DNA from: Lutibacter sp.
GTDB lineage: Bacteria > Bacteroidota > Bacteroidia > Flavobacteriales > Flavobacteriaceae
DNA: 34,499 nucleotides
Direction: 5' to 3'
Assembly: GCA_030694935.1 (NCBI GenBank)
Contig: JAUYUA010000004.1
Coordinates: forward strand, 1 to 34,499
Within the stretch, counting starts at the first letter, position 1. Each line of letters begins with the position of its first letter. Position numbers and translations under genes: made by a program. A model generated the notes under the pieces. That model had not been told where the DNA came from and ran no database searches. It saw only the letters and a list, made by a program, of their open reading frames with translations. Below, piece after piece: positions 25,686-34,275 of this stretch.

Positions 25686-26516
25686 TTATTGATTTCCCAA
25701 TATAATTGGCATACCGCTTTTTCCGCTTCCAATTACAATAACCTTGCTGTTAGGAGATTCAGATAACTTAATAGTGGCTTCAATCCCTTTGTCCTGAAGA
25801 ATTTGATCATTCAATGAAGCGCTTAGTATACGGTTGGCGTCTGCCTTACCTTTCGCCTCAATAATTTGTTTTTCGGCCTCTTTTGCAGCAGTTATCAACC
25901 TAAATTCATACTCCAAAGATTCTTGTTCTTGCTTTAATTTACTTTCAATTGCTGTTTTAATTGTAGGCGGTAAAGTTACATCCCTTACCAAAATAGCATT
26001 TAACTGAACATATTGCGGTTCCACAATTTTTTTTGTCTCTTCAAAAATTTCAGATTGAATAGCATCTCTTTTTGTAGAATATAATTGCTCTGGCGTATAT
26101 CTTCCAACCACGCTTCTTGTAGCTGAACGTACGGCAGGAATTATAACACTTGAAAGATAATCCTGGCCTCTTGTTTGATGCAATAATCCAACTGTAGCAG
26201 CTGTTGGCTGATATAAAACTGAAGCATCCAGTTTAATTTCAAGACCATTGGCCGATAAAACCAACATCTCTCTTTCCAACAATTCTTGCTGTCTCACATT
26301 GTAAACAAATACTTTGTTCCAGGGAGCCACCACATGAAATCCCTCACCTAAAGGAGCCATATCGGTAACCACACCGCCTCCAAATGTTTTATATAACACC
26401 CCTACTTCTCCAGAATTGATTGTTGTTGTTGATTTTGATAATAAGATAATAAGTATAATGACACCTATTATTACAGGCATTAAAGTTTTTGGCAATTGTA
26501 ATTGTCCGTTGCTCAT
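25686..26516 (-). CDS. SPFH/band 7 (prohibitin-like) membrane protein
   Basis: A 276-residue protein anchored by one N-terminal membrane segment (about residues 12-27, LMPVIIGVIILIILL), followed by the SPFH domain (about 30-190, GEVGVLYKTFGGGV, VNVRQQE-like and RSATRSVVGRYTPEQLYSTKRD) and a coiled-coil-prone helix rich in Glu, Lys and Ala (about 190-235). This is the layout of prohibitins, which form ring-like membrane scaffolds linked to membrane protein quality control such as FtsH. No NfeD-type partner is adjacent. A perfect -7 box is upstream and a terminator downstream, so it is likely transcribed alone. Confidence 0.93.
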   Translation of the reverse strand: MSNGQLQLPKTLMPVIIGVIILIILLSKSTTTINSGEVGVLYKTFGGGVVTDMAPLGEGFHVVAPWNKVFVYNVRQQELLEREMLVLSANGLEIKLDASVLYQPTAATVGLLHQTRGQDYLSSVIIPAVRSATRSVVGRYTPEQLYSTKRDAIQSEIFEETKKIVEPQYVQLNAILVRDVTLPPTIKTAIESKLKQEQESLEYEFRLITAAKEAEKQIIEAKGKADANRILSASLNDQILQDKGIEATIKLSESPNSKVIVIGSGKSGMPIILGNQ

Positions 26517-26540
26517 ATTTTTCTATTTTTAGTATTTGTT

Positions 26541-26548
26541 CAAATATA
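26541..26548 (-). promoter_or_regulatory. -7 box of the SPFH gene
   Basis: TATATTTG on the minus strand matches TAnnTTTG and lies 24 bases before the ATG at 26516. No -33 TTG at the usual spacing. Confidence 0.5.
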
Positions 26549-26655
26549 CGAAAGAAAATTATAACGGCTAAATTTGCTATAATTTTTAAAATGCTTTAAA
26601 TCAGTTGCTTATTTTTAATATTAAGTTAATTTACCTATTTTTTTGTGAAAATAGA

Positions 26656-28683
26656 TCAAATCCTACCATAATATTTTCGCGTAAACCACTCTAAACTTAA
26701 TGTCAACACAATCAATCCAAGAATCCATTTCCAATCAATCAATGGTGTTTTTGAGATGGTGTTTTTTTGAATGCTTTTAAACCTTTCATCCTTTTTTAAA
26801 TAATCTATTAAATTTTGCTCCTGACTGTTATAAAATGTGAATCCTTCTGTCTCATTTGCCACTTTTTTTAAGAGCTTGTCATTGGCATTGGTAAATTGCG
26901 CTTCAATTTCAAAAGGCAGAATTTTAAAACTGCCTGAAACGCTGTTGTCCGTATTTTCAACCGAAACAACATATTGGTATTCTCCAAAAGGAATTGCAGG
27001 AAGTTCCACCACAAACCTATTATTTAATACCGCCAATGGAATTTTTTTGATGAATTTTGATGCTTCATTTGAAACAGTCAACCAAAGTTTGCTTCTATTG
27101 TCAAAATTGAAATTCTCATCAACATAACTTGCAGAAATTTGGATAACTTCATTCGCATAGTAAATAGGGTTTACAGTTACATTCAGCCTGCTTTTTGAAT
27201 CCGTTGAAACTAAATAATGAATTAAGCCCGCTAAAAATCCATCAAAAAGTTCAAAAGTTTTATTTTCCACAAAACTGTTCATTCGCCAGCGCCAGGAATT
27301 TTCACCAAATAAAACGGCGGCTTTTTGGCTGCTGTTTTCAAAAGTGGCCAATAACGGCTTGTTTGTTTCAATATTTCCTATTTTTTGAAATAATAAGGAC
27401 TGGTAAGGAACGGAAAATGAAATCTCTCCAAAACGGTCTTCAATGGGTGCGAAATTTGAAAATTCAATATCAGCACTTAAAAAAGCAGCGTAATTGGCAT
27501 TGAAAATCGGACGGGAATTTTCCAGTTCTGAACTTATTATTTTTGAAAAACTTCCCTGAATGCTGTTTAAAAAAGTCCAATCAGTGCTTCGCCCCGTAAT
27601 CACAAAATAATTCAGCTTCTTTTGGTTAATTTCCGCAAAAACATTTTTAAAAAGCGTTGTTGGCTGATATAAAATAACCAACTGATAATCAGTAATTTTA
27701 CCTTTAAAATTTAGGACAGTTGACGTGGTTACGGTTCTTTGTTTGTTACTTTCAATAGCTTTTTTCAGCATTCCCAAATCGGGATGGACAATGGCCGATA
27801 AAATAAGAATTTTGGATTTTTCTTCAATAACATTGATGCTAAAATTTTTGGTGTTATTTTGGATGTTTTTCTCATTTTCCAACTGATCAACAGTAGCGGT
27901 ATAAAATTGTGTTCCTTTGGTTGCTGCCGTTAAAAAAAAATTGGCTGTTTTAACATTTTGTGATTTTGAAAATTGAAATTGCTCTGAATAAACTTTGGTT
28001 CCTTTATGATAAACGTTGAGATTTTTTGTAACAGGTTTATTTCCTGTATAATTGATAAATAACTCAACCGGCAGTTGATTGTTTATAAAAGCGAACGGAT
28101 TTACATTTAACTGGCTGATATAAATATCTTCAAAAACAGTGATGTCGCCAACAATAAATGGAAAAATCGGACTCTTATAATTTACAAATTCAACGCTGTT
28201 TCCAACAGTTTGGTTTCCGTCGGAAATTAAAATAACCGGACTTGTGCCTGTTTTATACAATTTTGAAAATTCTTGAAAAGGCAATGATAAATTTGTTTGG
28301 CTTTCCTCAAAATTTAACGCATTTAATGGATATAAATTGCTTCCAAAACCATAAAAACTGATGTTATATTTGTCGTTTAATTCCGAATCCGTTTTAATTT
28401 TTCCTACTAAATTTTGAACAACATCATTTTGTGAATTGTATTTAATGGACTTTGAATTATCCACAGCAACCAATAAATTTGGTTTTATAATTTCAATATT
28501 GTTTTTTTTTAATGAAGGATTTATCAATAACAATAAAATCAAAAAAATAGTCAAAAATCTAAAAAAGGAAAGCCAATAATCTAATTGGCTTCGCGCTGTA
28601 TTTTTCCATAAATATTGAAAAACAGCCATAAACAACGCTACAAATAGCGCTAAAATTATCAATAACAATTTTTCAGTTTCCAT
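26656..28683 (-). CDS. VWA-domain membrane protein
   Basis: A 675-residue membrane protein with two N-terminal membrane segments (about 5-25 and 38-56), a large extracytoplasmic part and a C-terminal membrane segment (about 648-665, WKWILGLIVLTLSLEWF). Right after the second segment is a von Willebrand A fold with the metal-binding DxSxS as DNSKS (75-79) and the later ISDGNQTVG. The middle holds beta-rich regions and the part after about residue 290 may be a glutamine amidotransferase-like fold, as in related BatA-like proteins of Bacteroidetes. The role is probably protein-protein interaction at the cell envelope; no specific function is known to me. An inverted-repeat element lies just upstream and no promoter box was seen. 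Confidence 0.85.
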   Translation of the reverse strand: METEKLLLIILALFVALFMAVFQYLWKNTARSQLDYWLSFFRFLTIFLILLLLINPSLKKNNIEIIKPNLLVAVDNSKSIKYNSQNDVVQNLVGKIKTDSELNDKYNISFYGFGSNLYPLNALNFEESQTNLSLPFQEFSKLYKTGTSPVILISDGNQTVGNSVEFVNYKSPIFPFIVGDITVFEDIYISQLNVNPFAFINNQLPVELFINYTGNKPVTKNLNVYHKGTKVYSEQFQFSKSQNVKTANFFLTAATKGTQFYTATVDQLENEKNIQNNTKNFSINVIEEKSKILILSAIVHPDLGMLKKAIESNKQRTVTTSTVLNFKGKITDYQLVILYQPTTLFKNVFAEINQKKLNYFVITGRSTDWTFLNSIQGSFSKIISSELENSRPIFNANYAAFLSADIEFSNFAPIEDRFGEISFSVPYQSLLFQKIGNIETNKPLLATFENSSQKAAVLFGENSWRWRMNSFVENKTFELFDGFLAGLIHYLVSTDSKSRLNVTVNPIYYANEVIQISASYVDENFNFDNRSKLWLTVSNEASKFIKKIPLAVLNNRFVVELPAIPFGEYQYVVSVENTDNSVSGSFKILPFEIEAQFTNANDKLLKKVANETEGFTFYNSQEQNLIDYLKKDERFKSIQKNTISKTPLIDWKWILGLIVLTLSLEWFTRKYYGRI

Positions 28684-28752
28684 TTAAAGTCAATGTAGTC
28701 TTTAATTATCAAGATCTGGTAGATGTTGTCCGTATTACACTTTCAAAATTCC

Positions 28753-28932
28753 CCCTTCGGGCCAATGTCATTAAGTTAAGACATTTATTCATTATTTTTG
28801 TCATTCCGAGGTACGAGGAATCTCATCATACGTGCTCATTTGTTGCGATTCCTCCTTTGTCGGACACGAGCGATAGCGAACTGGCGAAGCAATGACAAAT
28901 ATTTCCTTAACTTAATGACATTGCCCTTCGGG
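28753..28932. repeat. Nested inverted-repeat element (MITE-like)
   Basis: Outer arms are 17-bp perfect inverted repeats, AATGTCATTAAGTTAAG (28764-28780) and its complement at 28906-28922, both flanked on the outside by CCCTTCGGG (28753-28761 and 28924-28932). Inside are TTTGTCATT/AATGACAAA (28797-28805, 28891-28899) and GAGGAATC/GATTCCTC (28815-28822, 28847-28854). It is more GC-rich than its surroundings and has no protein-coding capacity. From memory, the inner unit (TGTCATTCC...GAGGAATC...GCAATGACA) resembles an abundant Bacteroidetes repeat. It sits between fabG and the VWA gene. Confidence 0.85.
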
Positions 28933-28965
28933 TCCGACTGCCGGCTAGGCATGGATTCGGGGGCT

Positions 28966-29706
28966 TTACATTCCCCCATCAACGCTCAATGTTTGTCCGG
29001 TAATATAAGAACTCATATCCGAAGCTAAAAATACACAAGCATTTGCAATGTCTTCAGGCGTTCCGCCACGTTTTAACGGAATGGCATCTCTCCATTGTTT
29101 CACTGTTTCTTCAGGTAAATTGGCGGTCATTTCTGTTTCAATAAATCCTGGCGCAATCACGTTGCTTCTAATATTTCTTGAGCCCAGCTCCAAGGCAACG
29201 GATTTAGAAAAACCTATAATTCCGGCTTTTGAAGCCGCATAATTTGCTTGTCCGGCATTCCCTTTTAACCCAACCACCGAACTCATATTGATAATGGAAC
29301 CCGATCGTTGCTTCATCATTGGCCTAATTACAGCCTTTGTTAAATTGAAAACCGATTTTAAATTCACTTCAATCACCGTGTCAAAATCATCTTCAGAAAT
29401 TCGCATCAACAAATTATCTTTGGTGATTCCCGCATTGTTTATCAAGATATCTATCGTTCCAAATTCTTTAATAACTTCTGCCGCCAATTCTTGGGCAGCC
29501 TCATAATTTGCGGCATTTGATTGGTATCCTTTTGCTTTTATGCCATAACTCATCAATTCTTTTTCCAATTCTTGGGCCGCTTCAAGGGATGAACTAAACG
29601 TAAATGCCACATTTGCCCCTTGTTTTGCGAAAGTTTGGGCAATTCCTTTTCCTATTCCTCTGGTTGCTCCCGTAATTAAAGCAGTTTTGTTTTCTAAAAG
29701 TTTCAT
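28966..29706 (-). CDS. fabG: 3-oxoacyl-[acyl-carrier-protein] reductase
   Basis: A 246-residue short-chain dehydrogenase that reduces 3-oxoacyl-ACP with NADPH in fatty acid synthesis. The cofactor motif TGATRGIGKGIA (12-23), NNAG (90-93) and the catalytic Ser143, Tyr156 and Lys160 in ANYAASKAG are intact, and the C-terminus ends in TGQTLSVDGGM as in FabG. It is away from the other fab genes. A perfect -7 box and a hairpin lie upstream. A GGGGG/CCCCC hairpin (28959-28977) overlaps the stop codon. Confidence 0.93.
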   Translation of the reverse strand: MKLLENKTALITGATRGIGKGIAQTFAKQGANVAFTFSSSLEAAQELEKELMSYGIKAKGYQSNAANYEAAQELAAEVIKEFGTIDILINNAGITKDNLLMRISEDDFDTVIEVNLKSVFNLTKAVIRPMMKQRSGSIINMSSVVGLKGNAGQANYAASKAGIIGFSKSVALELGSRNIRSNVIAPGFIETEMTANLPEETVKQWRDAIPLKRGGTPEDIANACVFLASDMSSYITGQTLSVDGGM

Positions 29707-29745
29707 GTTGTGTTTATTTTGATTTCGTTTTAATTTTTAACAAAT

Positions 29746-29753
29746 CAAATATA
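29746..29753 (-). promoter_or_regulatory. -7 box of the fabG promoter
   Basis: TATATTTG on the minus strand matches TAnnTTTG and lies 39 bases before the fabG ATG. A 7-bp hairpin (29771-29790) falls where the -33 region would be. Confidence 0.5.
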
Positions 29754-29770
29754 CATAATTGCGCAAAAAT

Positions 29771-29790
29771 AAACCGCTCTTGCGCGGTTT
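29771..29790. promoter_or_regulatory. Hairpin in the divergent fabG/TonB-receptor spacer
   Basis: AAACCGC and GCGGTTT with a 6-base loop. No gene ends here, so it is not an ordinary terminator; it overlies the -33 zone of the fabG promoter and may be an operator. The rest of the 285-base spacer is AT-rich without a further recognisable signal. Confidence 0.4.
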
Positions 29791-29991
29791 CAATTTTTAA
29801 ATTATTTGAGAAGACCATTAAACGTTTAGCCATTCATTAAAAAAATAAATTTCAATAAGCTTTATTGTTTCATAAATGTAATGCGAAATCCATTATTTTT
29901 TTTATGTTTAGTAACATTAGTTTCAAAATAGTTAATTAAAAGTTAAATTTTATTTATATATTGCCCACATTAATTAACAAAAACATAAAAC

Positions 29992-32910
29992 ATGAACTCA
30001 AAAAAACAATTTATTTTAGGGATTTTCTCGCTTTTTACGATGGCAATTTATGCGCAATCGTACCAAGTTACGGGAAAAGTAACAGACACAGATAACCAGC
30101 CGTTACCTGGTGTTTCTGTAACAATTGAAGGAACCTCGAGAGGGACCTCTACCGATTTTAACGGTGTTTATGCCATAATGGTGCAAAGTAGCGAAAATCT
30201 TATTTTTTCTTTTGTGGGATACAATGAGAAAAAATTGCAAATGGACGGCACAAAAATATTTAATGTGGTCTTGATTTCAGGAGTTGCATTAAAAGAAGTT
30301 GTGGTTGTTGGATCAAGAAATCCAAACAGAACAGCGGTTGATACTGCCGTTCCCGTTGATGTTATTGATGTGGCGGAACTAATTACGGCAGGTCCGCAAG
30401 TTAACTTAAACCAAATATTAAACTATGTGGCGCCATCATTTTCCTCAAATACACAAACTATTGCTGACGGAACAGACCACATTGATCCAGCTTCTTTAAG
30501 AGGCTTGGGTCCAGACCAGGTTTTGGTGTTGATCAACGGAAAAAGAAGACACAATTCTTCACTGGTAAATATAAACGGTACTTTTGGGAGAGGAAGTGTT
30601 GGTACCGATTTAAATGCAATTCCGGCCGCTTCCATAGAACGGATTGAAGTATTAAGGGATGGTGCCGCAGCGCAATATGGCTCTGATGCCATTGCCGGCG
30701 TTATTAACATTGTATTAAAAAGAAGCACCAATGAACTAAACCTAAATGTTACAAGCGGCGCTAACTTCTCAGAATACGCCAACGAACAAACAGGCGGGGT
30801 TGATGGGCAAACAACAAACGTAAGTGCAAACTACGGTTTACAATTGGGCGATAAAGGCGGATTTATCAACTTTACGGGCGATTTTGATGTTAGGAAAGAT
30901 TACAGCAGGATGAAAGAGCTAGGAGATAATATTTTCAATCTGTACAATACCGTTGAAAGATTTGCAAACAATGCAGGTTATGATTTATCCAAATTATTGG
31001 ATGATAATGTTGCTGATGTTATTCAATATGGGAATGCAGCTGGATTTAATTTAGATCCAAATGCAACAAAAGCTGAATTACGGAATATTTTAAAAGCCGA
31101 TAACACCACTGCCGAGTTGGCTGCGCGCGGTTTGGAAAGAAGTGATTTCAATATGAGAGTTGGACAATCGGCTTTACGTGGCGGTCGTTTCTTTGCAAAC
31201 TTTTCACTTCCGTTAAATGACGATGGCACTGAATTGTATGCTGTTGCAGGCATGAGTTCGAGAACCGGAAATTCTGCTGGGTTTTACAGATTACCTAATA
31301 ATGATAGAACTTACACACCTGCTTATATGAATGGTTTTTTACCTGAAATTAATTCCAATATTAAAGATAAATCTTTTTCGGTGGGCATAAAAGGCAAAGT
31401 ATCGGACTGGGAGGTTGATTTTAGCAATACTTGGGGGAAAAATGCTTTTATGTATACGATTGGAAATACCTTCAATGCCTCTATGCAAAAAGCATCCCCA
31501 ACCCTTTTTGATGCCGGCGGATTTTCCTTTGCGCAAAACACCACCAATCTAGACATCAGTCAATTTTTTGAAGACACTATGGCTGGATTAAATATTGCTT
31601 TTGGTGCTGAATATCGTTTGGAAAATTATGAAATTATAGCTGGGGAACTGGCTTCATATGCACAATATACAGCCGACGGGCAAGTGATAACATTGCCAAC
31701 TCAAAGTCCCTCCAAAGATTTCTTTGGAACTGCAAGACAAGGAGGTTCACAAGTTTTTCCTGGATTTAGTCCTGCAAACGAATTGTCTCGCGGAAGAAGC
31801 AGCGTTGCGGGTTATTTTGATGTTGAAGCAGATGTTACTGATAATTTATTATTGAGTGGTGCCGTGCGTTATGAAGATTATTCCGATTTTGGTTCTACCT
31901 TAAATTTTAAAGTGGCCACCAGAATAAAAGCGGGTGAAAACACCAATATTAGAGCCGCGTTAAATACTGGCTTTAGAGCGCCTTCTTTACACCAATTGAA
32001 TTTCAATTCTACGTCTACAATTTTTAATAACTTAGGTAACCCTGTAGAAGTCGGGACATTTGCTAATGATAGCAGACCTGCAAAATTATTAGGAATCCCA
32101 CAATTAAAAGAGGAAAAATCTAGAAGTGTCAGTGTTGGTTTTACCTCTAAATTACCTGAAATGCATTTAACATTTACCGTTGACGGCTATTTTGTGGCCA
32201 TTGACGACAGGATTGTTTATACTGGTCAATTTGGAATTAGCGATACTGATGCCAATCCGAATAATAATACAGGTTCTGAATTAGATTTGTTGTTAAAACA
32301 AGCGAATGCTTCGGCCGCTTCATTTTTCGCAAATGCCATTGATACAGAATCAAAAGGTGTGGATGTGGTAATAACTCACGATGCGCTAATAGGCAGCAAC
32401 GCCAAGTTAAAATCGGATTTGTCAGGTACTTTTTCCAAAACAATAAAAGTTGGAGATATTAAAGCATCTGATGTTTTGATAAATGCGGGATTGGTTGGCA
32501 CCTATTTCCCTGAAGACAGCAGGGTTTACTTAGAAGAATCGGTACCAAGAACAAAAATAAATTTATCGAACAGTTTAACCACCGATAAATTTAATGTTTT
32601 TTTAAGAAACGTTTGGTTTGGAGAAGTTACCGAAGCTACCACAACAGTTGCCAATCAACAAGTTTTTGGATCAAAATTAGTCACAGATTTATCTTTTGGC
32701 TATAAAGTATCCGGAAGCACCACAGTTACCGTTGGGGCAAATAACTTATTTGACATTTACCCAGACAGAGCTGCACAAGATTTGCAACCTGATGTAACTG
32801 GTGACCAAAACAACAGAAGCGGCGGTAAATTTGACTGGTCAAGAAGAGCACAACAATTTGGAATTGGAGGACGTTTCCTTTTTGCAAGATTGAATATAAT
32901 CCTTAAATAA
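29992..32910 (+). CDS. TonB-dependent outer membrane receptor
   Basis: A 972-residue outer membrane protein with a signal peptide (1-21, cut near YAQ-S). A carboxypeptidase-regulatory-like domain (about 23-105, VTGKVTDTDNQPLPGVSVTI) precedes the plug domain (about 110-245, with LRGLGPDQVLVLINGKRR and IERIEVLRDGAAAQYGSDAI) and a large beta-barrel (about 250-972) with YPDRAAQDLQ near the end. It takes up a bulky nutrient or metal complex using TonB energy. It is not a SusC/SusD unit: no SusD-like lipoprotein follows, and the SusC signature is absent. The substrate is unknown. The C-terminus runs a few residues past the usual terminal aromatic residue (FARLNIILK). A terminator follows closely. 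Confidence 0.95.
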   Translation: MNSKKQFILGIFSLFTMAIYAQSYQVTGKVTDTDNQPLPGVSVTIEGTSRGTSTDFNGVYAIMVQSSENLIFSFVGYNEKKLQMDGTKIFNVVLISGVALKEVVVVGSRNPNRTAVDTAVPVDVIDVAELITAGPQVNLNQILNYVAPSFSSNTQTIADGTDHIDPASLRGLGPDQVLVLINGKRRHNSSLVNINGTFGRGSVGTDLNAIPAASIERIEVLRDGAAAQYGSDAIAGVINIVLKRSTNELNLNVTSGANFSEYANEQTGGVDGQTTNVSANYGLQLGDKGGFINFTGDFDVRKDYSRMKELGDNIFNLYNTVERFANNAGYDLSKLLDDNVADVIQYGNAAGFNLDPNATKAELRNILKADNTTAELAARGLERSDFNMRVGQSALRGGRFFANFSLPLNDDGTELYAVAGMSSRTGNSAGFYRLPNNDRTYTPAYMNGFLPEINSNIKDKSFSVGIKGKVSDWEVDFSNTWGKNAFMYTIGNTFNASMQKASPTLFDAGGFSFAQNTTNLDISQFFEDTMAGLNIAFGAEYRLENYEIIAGELASYAQYTADGQVITLPTQSPSKDFFGTARQGGSQVFPGFSPANELSRGRSSVAGYFDVEADVTDNLLLSGAVRYEDYSDFGSTLNFKVATRIKAGENTNIRAALNTGFRAPSLHQLNFNSTSTIFNNLGNPVEVGTFANDSRPAKLLGIPQLKEEKSRSVSVGFTSKLPEMHLTFTVDGYFVAIDDRIVYTGQFGISDTDANPNNNTGSELDLLLKQANASAASFFANAIDTESKGVDVVITHDALIGSNAKLKSDLSGTFSKTIKVGDIKASDVLINAGLVGTYFPEDSRVYLEESVPRTKINLSNSLTTDKFNVFLRNVWFGEVTEATTTVANQQVFGSKLVTDLSFGYKVSGSTTVTVGANNLFDIYPDRAAQDLQPDVTGDQNNRSGGKFDWSRRAQQFGIGGRFLFARLNIILK

Positions 32911-32930
32911 AATTTTTATTTCTATAATTT

Positions 32931-32965
32931 AAAAAGCTTCCCAAAAATCGGGAAGCTTTTTTTTT
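32931..32965 (+). terminator. Rho-independent terminator after the TonB receptor gene
   Basis: AAAAAGCTTCCC (32931-32942), 7-base loop, GGGAAGCTTTTT (32950-32961) and further T. It starts 20 bases after the receptor stop and may also serve the convergent FAD oxidoreductase gene. Confidence 0.9.
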
Positions 32966-33032
32966 AAAGTTATGATAAATGGTGAAAGCCATAAAATAAC
33001 AACTTAGGCCGCAACTCCAACCCTAAATTAAA

Positions 33033-34274
33033 CTACCCCCCATCTTTTTTCTTGCTTCTTGAATCAGAACATAATTGTCGGAATTGTTCAGACATCGGGT
33101 CAAAATCGGAGAATCTATCAATTCTAAAAACGCCTGCTTCGGCAAATAAAGGGATTTCTAAAACCATTTCGGCAACCAATCTTCCAATGCCGCCAGAACC
33201 GGCAACACCACAACCTGCACATCCTGTTGCTGCAAAAAATCCTTTAAAATTAGGAAATGATCCTATTGTATAATACCCGTCTGGAGTATATGTTGAAATT
33301 CCAGTAATGCAATTTTTCATTCCTGTTTCTTCAAATTTCGGAAAGTAATTGATAAAATCTTTTCCGTAATTTTCTAAAATATCCCAAGCATCATTTTTAG
33401 GGCCCAAAAAATCGGAATTGGGTTTGGTGTTTAATTCATTTGGGTGAAAATGAGGACTGTTTTCTTCTCTTAACCCAAACAATAATGCGCCATTTTCTGG
33501 TCTTGAATAGGCCATGGCATCAGGCATCACTACCATTGGGTGGTTTTTAGGAAACAAAGTATCTATATTTTCCGTAATCCAATAAATGCTTCTTACTGGC
33601 GCCATAGGTATCGGTATATTTAACTGTAAAGACAACAAATTGGACCAAGCGCCCACGGCATCAATAACAATGGGCGTTTTAATAATTCCTTTCGTTGTTT
33701 GCACTCCAATAATTTTATGATCCTTAGAAAGCAATTCAATAACTTCTGCATTTTGCATTATTGTCGCCCCTTCCAGTTTTGCGGCTTTCGCAAATGTATT
33801 TGCCAACAAATAGGCATCTAAATAAGCGTCATCTTCCATAAAAGAAGTTTTAAGAATGGACGAAGTATCAAACCAAGGCACTTTCTCTTTCACCTCCTCA
33901 ATGCTTATTTCCCTGTTCTTAATGTGATGTTTATTTGCGATGGACACTATTTTCTCCAGATTGGCAACCGATTCTTCAGAGGAAGCAATGTGAAGTGTCC
34001 CTACTTTATTTTTACCTGTATTTTCACCTGTAAGCAGTTCTATTTCATCAATATTTCTGTAAGTTTCTTGGATTAGCGGAATCAATTCTTCTTTGGTTCT
34101 GACCAATGTCATTAAGGATGCTGCTTTTGAAGTATTTCCGCTTCCAATAGTGTTTCTGTCAATTAACACTACGTTTTTTAGCCCTCTTTTTGCCAAATGC
34201 CAAGCTGTTGAAGAACCAATTGTCCCTGCTCCTATCACTATTGCATCAACGGTATCAATTATAAAATCTTTCAT
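33033..34274 (-). CDS. FAD-dependent amine oxidase/dehydrogenase (DAO family)
   Basis: A 413-residue flavoprotein of the D-amino-acid oxidase superfamily. The Rossmann motif IGAGTIGSSTAWHLAKRG (residues 14-31) ends in an acidic residue at Asp39 (VVLIDR), GSGNTSKAAS follows, and the C-terminal part has CAGCGVAGSGGIGRLVAEMV, which closes the FAD site. The N-terminal pattern is closest to sarcosine/dimethylglycine dehydrogenase and glycine oxidase types. The enzyme should oxidise a secondary or primary amine to an imine. Its ATG is separated by a single base from the stop of the upstream HAD hydrolase gene, so the two are co-translated. With a PhnX-like partner an aminophosphonate substrate is plausible; not proven here. 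Confidence 0.88.
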   Translation of the reverse strand: MKDFIIDTVDAIVIGAGTIGSSTAWHLAKRGLKNVVLIDRNTIGSGNTSKAASLMTLVRTKEELIPLIQETYRNIDEIELLTGENTGKNKVGTLHIASSEESVANLEKIVSIANKHHIKNREISIEEVKEKVPWFDTSSILKTSFMEDDAYLDAYLLANTFAKAAKLEGATIMQNAEVIELLSKDHKIIGVQTTKGIIKTPIVIDAVGAWSNLLSLQLNIPIPMAPVRSIYWITENIDTLFPKNHPMVVMPDAMAYSRPENGALLFGLREENSPHFHPNELNTKPNSDFLGPKNDAWDILENYGKDFINYFPKFEETGMKNCITGISTYTPDGYYTIGSFPNFKGFFAATGCAGCGVAGSGGIGRLVAEMVLEIPLFAEAGVFRIDRFSDFDPMSEQFRQLCSDSRSKKKDGG

Positions 34275-34275
34275 G

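Noticed and set aside
28798-29028. Plus-strand ORF of 76 codons
   Set aside because: It lies within the nested inverted-repeat element and runs into fabG on the other strand; its coding look comes from the higher GC of the repeat.
29771-29790. Terminator between fabG and the TonB receptor gene
   Set aside because: Both genes point away from it, so no transcript is expected to end here; kept instead as a possible operator.
29992-32910. Polysaccharide utilisation locus
   Set aside because: The receptor has no SusD partner, glycoside hydrolase or sensor nearby, so it is a stand-alone TonB receptor.
34093-34125. CCAATGTCATTAAG inside the FAD gene equals part of the repeat arm at 28762-28776
   Set aside because: It lies in a conserved part of the protein (SLMTLV) and nothing else of the element matches, so a chance 14-base identity is more likely than an insertion.
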